Assembly: GCA_013115135.1 (NCBI GenBank)
Contig: JABANP010000031.1
Span: 124,001-188,000 of the forward strand
Direction of reading: 5' to 3'
Source of the DNA: Perkinsus olseni
Taxonomy: Eukaryota > Perkinsozoa > Perkinsida > Perkinsidae
DNA length: 64,000 nt
The notes under the pieces were generated by a model that was given only the letters and a program-made list of their open reading frames with translations, searched no databases and had not been told where the DNA came from. The position numbers and the translations under genes are program-made. Each line of letters begins with the position of its first letter. Positions within the stretch are counted from its first letter, which is position 1. Of the stretch, positions 45,721 to 56,904 are shown in pieces.

Positions 45721-46703
45721 TCAATGGAGGGAGGAAGGAACAACGAAGCTGCTACTTCAGCAAACTGTTTGACCCTCCGTGATGTATGACTTATCCGAAG
45801 AGCAACGGTACTCGCAACAGCGAGTGGTCTGCTGAGCCAGCCATAAACACGAAGAGAGGACCCAAGATCGCCTCAAAGAGAATGCGCGAAAAGCGAAAGC
45901 TTTGGCGGCGCGAAAGCTTCCACCGGGACACGCACGCATGCACCGTCTAATGACTATATTGTCAATTACTCCGTCACTACAGTCTCTGTCGCAAAGACCT
46001 GCGTAGTATGATCGGAAGAAACCGTCGTGGAGTATGCCAAGTGCTTGGAATCGAGCTTACCATCTTTCGCGCACCCGCACGCCCCACAAGGCGCACGATG
46101 GTTACTTTTCGTGCAATACGGTTTCCACTCGTTTTGCGAGCATTTGGCAGTCTGGCGACTTCACCGTGGTACGGGCGGTCAAGTGGGGTTGCGGCGCAGA
46201 GGGAATCTAGTTCAGTCACCATCGATGCATGATAGAGGATTTGTTAGTGCGCAAGATGTTAGACGCCTGGGCTCATTGGGGGGGTTCAATAAGCCAATGC
46301 AGAATCGATTTCGTACGACTAGAGATTAACTCCCTGTCTAACAAAGTAAGCCTGAAACTCATGAACGTTTCTGGGGCTGATTTTCCCTCGTAGAATGCGA
46401 TTCCAGAATCGACTCTGAATTTCGGCATTACTATATTGAACGAGGCGGCTTATCTGGTATCTGACCACGTGCTGAGTAGTCCTCTCCTGGGTTTAGAGAG
46501 CACTCCCAGAATCGCTTCTCAGACGAGAACTCTAATGCAGGAAGCGCTCTCTGAGTTCGGGAGAGGTCTATTGAACGCCCCAGAGACTCGCAACGAGAGA
46601 TCGGTTACCACTGGTCGAGTCTCGTCTTTTTTGGTTTCGTTGCCTACTCTCTCATCCGAACTGGAGGAGTGCTTTCTGTTGGAATTCAGAACTACTTGCC
46701 CAA
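45721..46703. other. Intergenic region
   Basis: Open frames of about 60-113 codons on both strands lack motifs and splice logic. It contains the upstream region of the secreted gene on the minus strand and of the family B pseudogene on the plus strand. Confidence 0.45.
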
Positions 46704-47496
46704 ATGTCGAGTGGACATTCGTTCATCGGAGCTTCAACTCTCGCTGTTGCTCTCCTGTTGAATCTTCCATGACGTAAGAAGCCTGTGAGAGTTCATTGTT
46801 GTACTCAATATCGTGCCCTTAGGGTTACCCTCTACCGTCTAACCTTACCTACTTCGAGACTCAGTTTAACCGCACTTTGTGTGACTACAGGAACTCCGTA
46901 GCCGAAGGGCAAGGCCATTCATCACTTTCATTCTACGTCACAGAGGACGCCATCACAACGGCCTCAGCAAGCTGCTTTAAGTCGCCCTTCTGGAACGCTT
47001 TCAACGTCGAGTAATTCTCCTTGTTACACAGCAGCTTTGGTATTTTTCTTACCACAGTTACTCCGGACGTGCCGCCATTAGGCGGTACATGATGAACTAC
47101 CCGGCCCCTTGCCGACCTTGGTACCTTTTCGTCGATCATCCACCACCAAACAACACCGGGCTGGATCCCCTCAGAGGCCTCAGATGTTCTCTGGGCGATG
47201 CTCTCAGTGACCTTCAATCGGCTATAAGGAATATCCGTGAAGCTGAGCGTCGGACGATTTTCTCTTTTAACACCTTGAATGCAAAGGAAGTCGCCGATCA
47301 GAGTGCACTGTAGGCGGTGAATCGTATGCGTGAAATCTGCACTGCTGCACTCGAGGCCATCAAGGGGCGATTCCCAACTTGCAGAAACTTGTGTACTGCG
47401 TTTCATGGAGGTGCTCAGGAGGCAGTCCGCGCTGCTGAGGGCAAATTGCTGTATCGGAGGGATGGTACCGTTCTCTACGACCCAATGGTAGGGTGA
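46704..47496 (+). pseudogene. Secreted family B, copy 1, with in-frame stops
   Basis: Same three-exon layout as copy 2: exon 1 at 46704-46773 (signal peptide MSSGHSFIGASTLAVALLLN), exon 2 at 46823-47010 (starts GYPLPSNL, ends in GTCGA before gtaatt), exon 3 from 47058. Two lesions: exon 1 lacks about 38 bases before its donor, which breaks the frame and puts a TGA at the end of the exon; and a TAG at 47311-47313 interrupts exon 3, after which the homologous frame (MREICTAALEAIKGRFP) continues to the expected TGA at 47494-47496. The four family cysteines are still present. Loss looks recent. Confidence 0.7.
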
Positions 47497-47823
47497 CAGT
47501 GAGACAATTGCCTTAATTTGAATTCTCGTTCCCAAAAATCGATCAACCACGGGGTGATCGCTGATGAAGATGTTGTGGCTGTTGTGTACTGCTCAGTCTT
47601 TGTTGCGATATTAATTCACGAGCTGTTATTAGCTGATGCATTCTCCTCGTAGGGCATCGTAGACATTCCGATAAATAGCTGGATGGTGTCTTCGTTCGGG
47701 CGGTTTCTTCTTCTGACTTCAGTGCTGAGAATTGTGGGTGAATTGCCGTGATGCAGCGGCAGAAGGGGGAGCTGAGATGGCTTCCAGGGATGCTCTGATG
47801 CAGTCTTGACGTTGACCACTCGA

Positions 47824-48731
47824 ATGTTGACCAAGCAGCATACCATCATCTTGGTTTCAGCTATTGCCGTAGCCTTCCTGTCGAACTTGCCCCTCGGTAA
47901 CGCCGCCCTCGGCACTATAGCCTCTCACGATGTAAGAAGGCTGTACTGTTCAATGCTCATCACCGCACAGAATTTTTTCCTCTTCTTCTCCTCAGGGATA
48001 CCCTCTATTGTCCAACATGACACTCTATGAAAGCGACTACGGCCGAGCGCAATGCTTCTATGGCGACTACTACGGGGAGCCAGGCTCGTCATTCCACCTC
48101 CGAGTCTTGAAGAACGGCGTTCGAACCGGCATGGTGCATTGCCCCGAGACTCACCATTGGGCTGCTTTTGACGTTGAGTAAGTCGTATGCTTTTCGCGCG
48201 AGAAATTGGGGGTGAAAACTGATTCGGCTAAGCGCGTTTGCATGGCAATAAGAAGGTGCGTGTTTGTCGGACCTTCGTCGTAGTTTGTGTTCTCTTCTCG
48301 ACAGTTACTCCGGCTGCCGGACCATCTACTCGTATTCTCCCAGCACCTATCAGACTGGAGAACTGCCGTACTTTTTCCGGCGGAATGCTCCTCCTCACAG
48401 TACAGGTTTGGATCCACTCAGAGAGCTACCATGGGCCGATGAGCGTGCTATGAGTAGCCTCGCCGCGGTGGCTGAAAGAATTCGGCAGCACGGAGGGGGT
48501 CCACTTGTGTTCGTAAACGACCACATGGCTGATGGAGATAAAGATATGCTGTTCGCTTCTGAGATTCTGGAAGGTATCTGTAATGCTGCTGTGGAGGCTC
48601 TCAGAAAGGAATACCCTTCGTACGAGGACCTGTGCGCTGAGTACCACGGAATTGCGGAGGCAGCTGTTACAGCTGTTGGAGACGACGGCTGGGTAGTAGA
48701 AGAGGGCAAGAAGGTCTACCACCCCAAATGA
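47824..48731 (+). CDS. Secreted four-cysteine protein, family B, copy 2
   Basis: Exons 47824-47931, 47996-48177 and 48305-48731 give 238 residues. Exon 1 (36 codons) is a signal peptide (MLTKQHTIILVSAIAVAFL, ending near GNA). Exon 2 opens GYPLLSNM and holds cysteines in AQCFY and VHCPE. Exon 3 opens DYSGCRTIY and holds GICNAAVEALRKEYPS and YEDLCAEYHG, with an acidic insert and basic tail KVYHPK not seen in copies 3-5. Introns are 64 and 127 bp. It is the most divergent intact member. Function unknown; export is the only supported inference. Confidence 0.77.
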
Positions 48732-50428
48732 GCTCGAGGACGGGTAACATTTTCGTCTTCATTTATCGAGCCTCTTTCGTTGTTCCTTTCCGCCCAATAG
48801 CATGGCTTTGTAGTTGTGGTGTCCAATGTTGAGCTCTTCTTGCGTTCAATCGAGACTTGGGAAGGTTATTATTGGTATCATATGTCGAAGCTGGCTTCAC
48901 ACAGATACTCGATGCTTGCGCTTCATGTCAGCTTCTCATGTGCCTTCATATCATGCAACAGCACAAGTGATAAGTGTGGTTTTATTGTGGCCGTTGCACG
49001 ATCAATGGACCGTCGTAGTAGTGCTGAGTGGACGCGATGGCCCTCGCCTCATCAACAACCTAGCTTCAGCACCTCACGGAGCGAGCTATCTCAGCGATAT
49101 TGAGAACGGATGACTCGCTCCGGAGCTCGGGTCTCGCGGGCAGGTTGGAGGAAGGAAGGGGAGAGGCATTTGTTGAGTGGAGATGATAGACTGACCTTAT
49201 CTCAGAGGTGAAGAGTGGTGCGGAAGGACCGGGGTTCGATTCCCGGCATCGACAACTCGGTATTATTGTGTGACCGGCGAGCCAGCTCAGATTTCTCTCG
49301 GTGAACGCTGATTAGCTCAGAGTAGCCTCTTGTGCATGCGTACAGGAAGGGCGGTATCGGGATTCGGGCGATGTGACGGTGGACGCTGCAAGGGAATTGC
49401 CCCTGGGATAATCGGAGTGGCTGCGAGTAACGCCCCTCGCCCGGCGACACAGCCTACCTGAGTAGTCCTGCTGTATGACCAGCCCGGCCTCTGCGTTTGT
49501 GCCAGTGACCTCCAGCCCGGTAGAGGAGGGGGTGACGGAGTTGGTCCTCACCGTCAGGAGTACTCGTGTAGGACGTTACTCCTAGGACACTCTCTCGACT
49601 GTCTTCGTTCCAGTACTCGCGTAGACGTCATCTCGAATTTATATTCCGTCCATTTCACAACAGCAATTACCTCGTCTTTCCATGTTCGTCTGCCATCAGA
49701 GTGAGCTATCGCGAGGCCCTCAGCTTGGGTGTAGTCGACCGTGGAGGATGAGGGGAGAGTGCGGTACGCCTGCCTGAGTGCCTTACTATCGTCTTTAACG
49801 TCATTGCGTCTTCTTGCGTCCGTTTTTGTTGAGTTGTGGTAGTAAGTAAATCGGCTCGTCCCTGCGTCATTGTGTGCTACGCATGTATACGGCCGCGGCG
49901 GATCAGCCGGCCCTCAGGAAGTTCGTACGAGGCGACAAGAGGAAGGGTCGGTGATAAGTCATTAACAGAGCGAACATCGTGCAAGTGTCTCAGACTCGTC
50001 GTCATCGTCATCTGTCGGTCAAGGGGGCAGCCGTGAGGAGATCATCGGGAGAAGATTCGAGATGGTATTCGATGATGCTGGACAGCAGTAAGCCTACATG
50101 GACTCGTCCGAAATTTACTATCTAGCAATAAACTTTATTTTTTTCGCTCTTGCTCGTTTCTTACCGCGTGAAATATGAAGCCAGGGGGAGTGCCGTCCGT
50201 CCCAACAGCACAGAATGGGTGTAAGATACTATACCGGTACGATTTGCTCCTGGCGGCCGAAGTCGAAAACATACAGGGTAATATTGGGTGAGGTTACAAG
50301 GGATCGAACCCGGGTCGTTGGTAGATAAGATGGGATGATGAGGACCCTCGGGAAACGATTCCGGAGGGGGTGTTCGTGGAGAAATGCACCCTGCTGCCCC
50401 GCGTGAATGTGCAGGTAGAAGCCCATTA
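48732..50428. other. No gene supported
   Basis: Open frames of up to 99 codons without motifs. A T-arm-like string at 49228-49254 (GGTTCGATTCCCGG) lacks a pairing acceptor and anticodon stem. Nothing else is recognised. Confidence 0.45.
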
Positions 50429-52149
50429 ATGGCAACTGCCGGCTACGCTGTCCACCTGCTCCTTCAGGACTTGCTGACGCTGCGGCCAAATGGCAAGCGG
50501 CGGTCGATGTACGACATTTGCTGCCTCTTCCGGTGTATCCCAGATGTAGGGGAGAAGGGGTCTCTTCCCGTCTGCAGCCATGGTGATCAGTTAAACGAGC
50601 TGGTCGTGATGCATGAACCCGTACCGAAGGAATACAACCGAAGCATGCTGGATGATCTCACTTTGCGATACTCAAAGCTCATCCCCATAGGTCAAAGGTC
50701 TCCTACTGTGTAAGCTTGGATCGAAATCTGTCCTAGATACCCTGAGGGCGCAGGCGGAGTCAGGCTCATCAGCCTCCGTGTCGACTGTCGCGAGTAAAGC
50801 AGGCCATGCGGGCTCAGTGGTAGTGCATGGTAAAAATTGAATGAGGGACAGCGAGATCGCTGGTAGATTCTTAAACTAGAAGAAGTGCTGGAAAGGGAGA
50901 TGCCGGGGTGAGTCGTGACGATCTTGATTAGACGGTAGCATGGGTGGATGGGTAGTTACGTGGAACTCGGGGGCGGTGGTGGAAAAAAAGTCATGCAGGG
51001 GAAAGTTAGCGAGGTGGGCTGCTGTGTGTGAATTATTCTAGGGCCACTGCCAGCTGTATCAGGTCATGGGCATAGGACCTTCGAGGAAGTGGGTGGCCTA
51101 TGGGCAATGCGCCTATCAGCGTGACACAGTAGTACCTGCTGGCGCCCGATTGGTGAAAGCTTGTGAGCACTTCAGGTGGAAGTGGTGGACAAGATCTACC
51201 CTTTCGAAATGTGTCCATTGCATGAGAGGGGGCAGGGACCGAGCCTGCTGGTCGGCGAGCCCGGCAGCTACTCCGTTATTCACATCGATCGGGAGGACAA
51301 CGGCTTTGCCACGCTGTAGGCCACCAAGTTTGCGAGAAAGTTCCAGGGTGTCGCGAGTTGGCTGGCAGGTATTGTATCGAGGGACGAAAGTCTGTCATAG
51401 CCTTTAGTGATGATGATAGAGGGAGGATGGAAGTCTTCATCAGTAGGTTGGAAATGCGGAAAATGGGCTGAGCCGAGAATCGAACCCGGGACCTCGCGCA
51501 CCCGAAGCGCGAATCATACCACTAGACCACACAGCCGATGTGATTTTGCACAACTGAGAACGGGCGTCCCGATGATACCTATCCTCATGTATTCAGACAA
51601 GGCTCAGACTGGCTCTGCCAAGCGAGAAATACCTCTCACTAATGGGCAGGACATGGTTCTGGATACAGCGTAATCCGTCTCGGGCAGCTTCGTCATTGCA
51701 GCCCCCCTCGAATTCTCCTCAGGCACTTCGCGAATTGGAAGTCTATGAAAGGTTTACCGACTTCTTTCAGGCTGAGCACGTTGAAGCCAGGAGATGTGAG
51801 CATAGACGCTGTCTGTTGATCATGAGGCTCGCCCGTTCTCAGATGATTGTGATACCCCCGGGCTACTGGCATCAGGTCGTTAACGAGGAGTTCTCTGTGG
51901 GTCTGGTGGATGTCTGGGACCGCGGAATTTCTCACTTCCACGACCGGGATAACCATCTATTCATGGTTCAGTTCTCTGATATTCTTGAGGGGCGCCCTCC
52001 AAGTGAGTATTAGTTGGTTGTCATCGTTTTTTGGGATTTTAAGCGTCTCAGATGAATGCACGCTGCTGACGCCGAGGCCGGTGGGAGCCGCTCCAGCCGG
52101 CCAGAAAGCTTCGCCTCCTGCTAAGCGTCCTCGCCGTGATAGGCGATAG
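50429..52149 (+). CDS. JmjC-domain oxygenase-like protein
   Basis: Exons 50429-50690, 51063-51128, 51176-51315, 51369-51446, 51723-51795, 51843-52002 and 52052-52149 (TAG); the last six join in correct phase, with introns of 47, 53, 276, 47 and 49 bp. The junction between the first two is unresolved, so an exon may be missing. The cupin core is clear: LLVGEPGSYSVIHID carries the iron-binding H-x-D, then FATLYCIEGRKSVIAF, then STLKPGDMIVIPPGYWHQVV with the distal His. The C terminus is a basic tail (AKRPRRDRR), a likely nuclear signal. JmjC proteins are iron/2-oxoglutarate hydroxylases acting on histones, other proteins or RNA; the subfamily cannot be told. An antisense tRNA-Pro occupies the 276-bp intron. 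Confidence 0.77.
51465..51536 (-). tRNA. tRNA-Pro (CGG anticodon)
   Basis: On the minus strand: acceptor GGCTGTG with CTCAGCC (one T-T mismatch), D arm TGGTCTAGTGGTATGA, anticodon stem CGCGC/GCGCG with loop TTCGGGT, and T arm CCGGGTTCGATTCTCGG (one G-T pair). It is antisense within an intron of the JmjC gene. Confidence 0.92.
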
Positions 52150-52609
52150 TAGTTGGAATGACTCACTGTTATTGCGACGATATTAGTAATGTAGCATGCT
52201 ACCAAATGCTTTGACCGGTAAATTAACGAAGGGCAGTGTTCACAGTAACAGAGACACCAACGAACACTCGGACGCTCTTCACTCGGGGAGCTCAGTGGAC
52301 AAGATGAGACCGAGATTGGATGTAATCCGACGGTTACACGAAGGAAGACAGACTGGGCGAAAGGGGAGATCATTCCAAGGTGACTGTGATCGGTGAGAAA
52401 GGGTGATCAAATTGTAGTGGATGAAGATGCACTCGCCATGAAGTGGACTAGCTGACTATGGGATAGCTGGGTCGGTTGGGTTACCACGAGTCGTCGAAAG
52501 CTCCAATCATTGACATGAAAAGCGCATGAATTCTGATGTCTTTCTGTTCCTCCTCGGCCGTAAGATGTTTCTGTTCTCCCTTTTGGAGGTGCAATCTTCA
52601 CCTCTTGGC

Positions 52610-52857
52610 AGCCCGGTGACACCGGTGTTCACGAGTATTGGGCGAGAAGCTGCGCTCAGGCCCGAGACCGCGTGACGCCAGTCGACTCAGCCTCGCTCGA
52701 CGAGGCGAGCGATACCTCATTTCTTTCGTGCTCTAACTGTTTCCCCCTCACACTCGAGCCGCCACTAACACTAGGCCATGACTTCAGCGCCTCCTGCAGT
52801 AGTAGTAAATACTCCCCTCAAGGATGCCTCCATGCAGTACTACACGTAATCCCCCGA
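52610..52857. repeat. Duplicated 5' flank of family B copies 3 and 4
   Basis: Collinear with about 53879-54123. Shared markers include GGCCCGAGACCGCGTG, CGACGAGGCGAGCGATACCT and TGTTTCCCCCTCACACTCG. It immediately precedes the start codons, so it probably holds the promoter and 5' UTR; the duplication unit is 1,266 bp. Confidence 0.7.
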
Positions 52858-53631
52858 ATGTCACCCAAGCACCATTCCATCATCGAAGTTTCGACTATGA
52901 TTGCCGCTCTCATGGCGAGCCTACTACCCCTCAGGGGTGCCATCGGCGCAGCGGCCAAAGGCGATGTAACAGGGGTAACAACCGCACTGCAGCAGCACGG
53001 ATTCTGAGATGCTACTTCATCCGGCTTTACCACAGAAAAGCTGCAGCTTCCCTCTCAGGGATACCCCCAACTGTCGAGCCACCGCCAATTTAAACCCATC
53101 AATGGCGACACAACTGTCAAATGCGAGTTTGGCCATGAGATCCTTGGTGGTGGAAAACGAGTTACACTGTTCGAGGTCAACTTCCGCGAGAACGATATGT
53201 CGACAAGCAAAGTGCGTTGTCCCGAGGCTGGCGACAGGCCAGGCTTTGAGATAGGGTGATGGGCGATATACGCTACGGTCACTCTCCCCTTTCTTTCGTT
53301 TTCACGCAGGTACCTATGGGGAGCAGTTTTTCGGTACACCCCTGATGCTCCTGGCGGCGCCGAAGGACCGTTGTATAGCTTCAGGAATGTTCCACTTCCC
53401 GAATATGATGAGGACCCCCTCGCAACGCTTCGTTGGAGTGATGAGGGTGCTTTCAGAAGACTCGAGTCTATCTCTTCGGCAAGTAATGAGGATACTAAGA
53501 AAATCTGTCTGGCCGGAATCGCGGCTCTCAAAAAGAAGATTCGCACTTACACGGATTTATGCGCCGAGAATTACCAGACCGCCATGAGAGCCTTCCGTGC
53601 TGGTGGGAGCAAAGTGAAGGTCTTCAGTTGA
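52858..53631 (+). CDS. Secreted four-cysteine protein, family B, copy 3
   Basis: Exons 52858-52965, 53059-53255 and 53310-53631, introns 93 and 54 bp, give 208 residues. Exon 1 has exactly 108 bases like copies 2 and 4 and encodes the signal peptide (MSPKHHSIIEVSTMIAALMA). Exon 2 opens GYPQLSSH and holds VKCEFGHE and VRCPEAGDR. Exon 3 opens GYLWGAVFRY and holds RWSDEGAFRRLES, KKICLAGIAALKKK and YTDLCAENY. Splice phases (0 then 2) are the same in all members. Tandem duplicate of copy 4. Confidence 0.8.
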
Positions 53632-53878
53632 TCAGGAGGCCTGGTCTCCGAGGCCAAATCCAGAGAAGCTGTTTAATCGACCCTATCCATCTATCAGCTA
53701 GTCCCCTTTTGTTCCATCACCTGTGGTTACATCTACCCAGATAGATCTATACCATGATAACGATGTTGTTGTTTGAAATGTAACGACGTCTTTTTGTTCC
53801 CTTGCTTAGCCCTTCTCGGCCGCCCGAAGTGTTTCTGTTCTGCATCTTGGACGTGCCTTTTTCGCCCTTTACCGTTGA

Positions 53879-54123
53879 CAGCCCGGTCGGTCGGATGTTC
53901 ACGAGTTACGCGTGTTGAGCTGCGACCAGGCCCGAGACCGCGTGGCGCCAACAAACTCAGCCTCACTCGACGAGGCGAGCGATACCTCACGCCTTTCGTG
54001 CGCTACCTGTTTCCCCCTCACACTCGGGCCGCCATTAGCACAAGGCACTGGCCTCAGCGCCTGCAGTAGTAGTAGATACTCCCTCAAGGATGCCTTCATG
54101 CAGCCTTACACGTAATTCTTCGA
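53879..54123. repeat. Duplicated 5' flank of family B copy 4
   Basis: Second copy of the 52610-52857 sequence, ending just before the start codon of copy 4. Confidence 0.7.
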
Positions 54124-54859
54124 ATGTCGTCCAAACAGCAGTTACACCTGGGAGTTTCGACTATAGTTGCTGCTCTCGTGGCGAGCCTATTACCCCTCGG
54201 GGATGCTATCGGCGCAGCGGCACGTCGCGGAGTAAGAGCGGTAACAACCGCACTGCAACAGCACGGATTCTGAGATGCTACTCTATTCGGCTGCAACTTC
54301 CCTCTCAGGGATACCCCTCCTTGTCGAGCCACCGCCATTATAAACCCATTTATGGCGACAGAACAGTCAAATGCGAGTTTGGTAATGAACAGCTCGATGA
54401 TGGAAGACAGGTTACACGGCTCGAGATCCTCCTCGACGAGACCGACATGTCGACAGGGAAAATGCATTGCCCCGCGGCTGGTGGCAGAACCGGCTTCGAC
54501 ATGGGGTGATGGGGGATACAAACTGCTGCCTGTCTCTCATTCCGTGATGTTCACGCAGGTACCTATGGGGCAGCATTATGTGGTTTAATCTAGACGCCCC
54601 GGGCGGTGGCTATGGACCGTCGTATGAGTTCAAGGGTGATGGGCCGCTCAAGGACCCTCTCGCGAGCGTGCGTTGGAGTGCCGGGGGTGCTATCAGAAGC
54701 CTCAAATCTAGCGCTTCGCCGAGCAATGAAGAGACTGAGAAAATCTGCATGGCCGGGATCACAGCTCTGAAGAAGAAGTTTCTCACCTATAAAGATCTGT
54801 GCGCCAAGAACTACGCTATCGGCAAAGAAGTCCTTCGTGCTGGTGGAATCAAGCTTTGA
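54124..54859 (+). CDS. Secreted four-cysteine protein, family B, copy 4
   Basis: Exons 54124-54231, 54309-54505 and 54559-54859 give 201 residues. Signal peptide MSSKQQLHLGVSTIVAALVA; exon 2 opens GYPSLSSHRHY with VKCEFGNEQ and MHCPAAGGR; exon 3 has DAPGGGYGPSYEFKG, RWSAGGAIRSLKSS, EKICMAGITALKKKF and YKDLCAKNYA. Its exon 2-3 part and about 400 bp of 3' flank recur at 63094-64000 with few differences. Confidence 0.82.
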
Positions 54860-55260
54860 TCATCAAAGTGAAGAAAATGCTGAGTTGATCCGTTGGCCAA
54901 GTTTGGAAAAGTTGTTGTTAAGTCGATCGTCTTTCTCTATCAGCGCTTCGCCCTGTTGCCTGTGTATCAGCACCAAAACCATGATAACGATGTTGTTGTT
55001 TGTGTGCGACTATTCACCTTCCGTGTTTCCAAGTTAAAATGGATTATCAGTACGTGCCTGCTATCACACTAGCACTGCGCTACATATCAACGCTACAGCG
55101 ATCCGCTAACTGAGCATATCGGCAGGAGTCTAAGTATAATCCGGGTAACGCCAGGATATTGAAGAGGTTCATGCCGGCACGCAATAGAGCTTGCTGAGCA
55201 AGGACTAGATTGTGCAGGCGCACAACGATGAAACCTGAGCTTAGCTTGGCGCTAGTCGAT
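54362..55260. repeat. Segmental duplication, left copy
   Basis: About 0.9 kb matches 63100-64000 (window edge) at very high identity, covering most of family B exon 2, exon 3, the 3' flank, and the start of the next gene. The right copy runs off the window, so the full length is unknown. Confidence 0.85.
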
Positions 55261-55581
55261 GACTCCATCAGTATAGACGAGGAACAGAATCTAAGACTCA
55301 TTGACTTGAGGCCCCTAATGCTTAACAAGAACTCGTACGCAATTTCCACCGCTGGAGCCGCGGTACGCTTTGTGAGCATCACCGAGTGTCTGTGGGATGG
55401 GAGGGGGTTAGTTGAGACCGGCGCGGTACTCACCTTCAACCGAAGAGGGAACGAATCGTCAACAGAACTGTACCCTACACATGCTCAATTCCGGGCTGCG
55501 AAGGCGAGCGACGCCGAACTTTCGTGCGGTATCACCTTTTCCACACATTTAAGAACTGTGAGGGCCCCTCTAACGTCTTGA
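55228..55581 (+). CDS. Small single-exon protein, 117 residues (unrecognised)
   Basis: ATG at 55228 opens MKPELSLALVDDSISIDEEQ and the frame ends at TGA. No signal peptide, membrane segment or known motif. The opposite strand is also open over this stretch, so the coding strand is not certain. The start region is duplicated intact at 63969, which argues that both copies were carried with family B. Confidence 0.42.
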   Translation: MKPELSLALVDDSISIDEEQNLRLIDLRPLMLNKNSYAISTAGAAVRFVSITECLWDGRGLVETGAVLTFNRRGNESSTELYPTHAQFRAAKASDAELSCGITFSTHLRTVRAPLTS

Positions 55582-55707
55582 TTGTGATCACGACCGTAGG
55601 GGAAATGTCCTTACCAGCGTGAAGGGCACAGTCATTCTTATCAACGGCAAGGACGGCAATAGTGTACACCTTCCGCGCCATGCAGTGTTGTTAAAGTTGA
55701 TCAGTCA

Positions 55708-56582
55708 ATGTCGAATAAACAGTTCATCGTCGGAGTTTCGACTATCGCTATTGCATTGATATCATCAAACCTGCCCGTCGGGGATGCCATCGGCGCGGTC
55801 GCCTCTCACGATGTAAGGAGGGCGTCCTTCCACTGCCACTGCTCCCACAGGCCACGGACGATCACCTCTTCCGTTCTCAGGGATACCCCTCATTGTCTGG
55901 ACACTCGTATGTGCTCCCCGATATGAACAACAGGGCAGCCGTATGCACGCTCGGCAATACAACACTGAAGGGAAGGGAGGTCTCTGCGTTGGAGATCTAT
56001 CTCGAGGAGAATCTCATATCGACCGGAAAAGTGCGCTGCCCCGAAACTGAGAACAGGCCCAGCTTCGAGATAGGGTGAGAAGATATGTATACAGCCTGTG
56101 TGGGAGTCTATAGTCGGGTGCCGGATCAGCTTAGTTAAACTATCACCGATCAGTTTTCTGCACAGATCGTTATGAAGTGATTATCAGATGGTTTGTTCCT
56201 CGGGAAGGGTCCGTTCAGTATACTACGTGTTCGACTTGTTTGCATTTTCAGATACTCTTTCAGTAGAATTTGGTGGTATAATGTGAATCATCGCAGTATT
56301 CCACTCTCATACGACTTCGTTAACGTCTTTACGCCCTGGTGGAAGTATATTCGCACGCAAGATCCTGTCGCAGCCATAAAATGGAATGCTAAGGACGCTA
56401 TCGATCGGCTCTATTCCAACCTTCCGAAGGCTGATAAGATCACTGGGCAGATGTGCGCTGATGGGCTCGCGACTCTCCAGAAGATATTCCCCACTTATCA
56501 TGACTTATGCACCAAGTATTACAACATCGCTGAGGAGGCCAAGCGTGCTGGTGGGAAAGGTGTGAAGACGCGGTTGAGGTGA
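55708..56582 (+). CDS. Secreted four-cysteine protein, family B, copy 5
   Basis: Exons 55708-55812, 55881-56074 and 56252-56582 give 209 residues. Signal peptide MSNKQFIVGVSTIAIALIS ending near GDA; exon 2 opens GYPSLSGH with AVCTLGN and VRCPETENR; exon 3 opens GYSFSRIWWY with QMCADGLATLQKIFPT and YHDLCTKYYN. The second intron is expanded to 177 bp by a diverged short repeat (56098-56190). Same phases as the other members. Confidence 0.8.
56098..56190 (+). repeat. Short interspersed repeat, family S, copy 4 (in an intron)
   Basis: Diverged copy with GAGTCTATAGTC, CAGCTTAGTTAAACT and GATCGTTATGAAGTGATTATC, lying inside intron 2 of family B copy 5; the last part is shared with copy 3 at 42790-42815. 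Confidence 0.5.
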
Positions 56583-56902
56583 GGTCTTGGTCGCATCGAG
56601 TAGTGTCCTACGCTAACTACTTATCAATCTCTTCCACTGTTATTTGCCCGCGAATTGACGAATGATAAAGACATGATAACCCTGTGCTGTTGATGTTGTA
56701 ACGAATCTGCAGAAGTGTTGCGTTTTACCAAGTCTAAGGCGGTTGTCTGGACTTCGTGACGGAAGTGTTCCTGCAGCGAGCCTTCGCTCTGAGGGTGTCC
56801 ATACGCACGCTGATCTAATCCCGCACGGCTGCCGTCGTCTGACTGATTTTTCGTTGTTTTCTGTGCGTCAGTGCGGTCTATTTGTTGCCATAAGACACGG
56901 CA
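56583..56902. other. 3' flank of family B copy 5
   Basis: No gene is supported. The stretch runs up to the TA target of the inverted-repeat element. Confidence 0.5.
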
Positions 56903-56904
56903 TA

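Noticed and set aside
49207..49254. tRNA-like T arm (GGTTCGATTCCCGGC)
   Set aside because: The T stem has a mismatch and there is no pairing acceptor, D arm or anticodon stem upstream.
50281..50330. B-box-like GGTTCGATCCC on the minus strand
   Set aside because: No cloverleaf can be folded around it.
51750..51769. A 19-bp intron in the JmjC gene
   Set aside because: Reading the exon 51723-51795 in the correct phase from a 51446 donor removes the need for it.
55080..55439. Minus-strand ORF of 119 codons
   Set aside because: Overlaps the plus-strand 117-residue frame, which has a conserved ATG in the duplicated copy; kept only as a caveat there.
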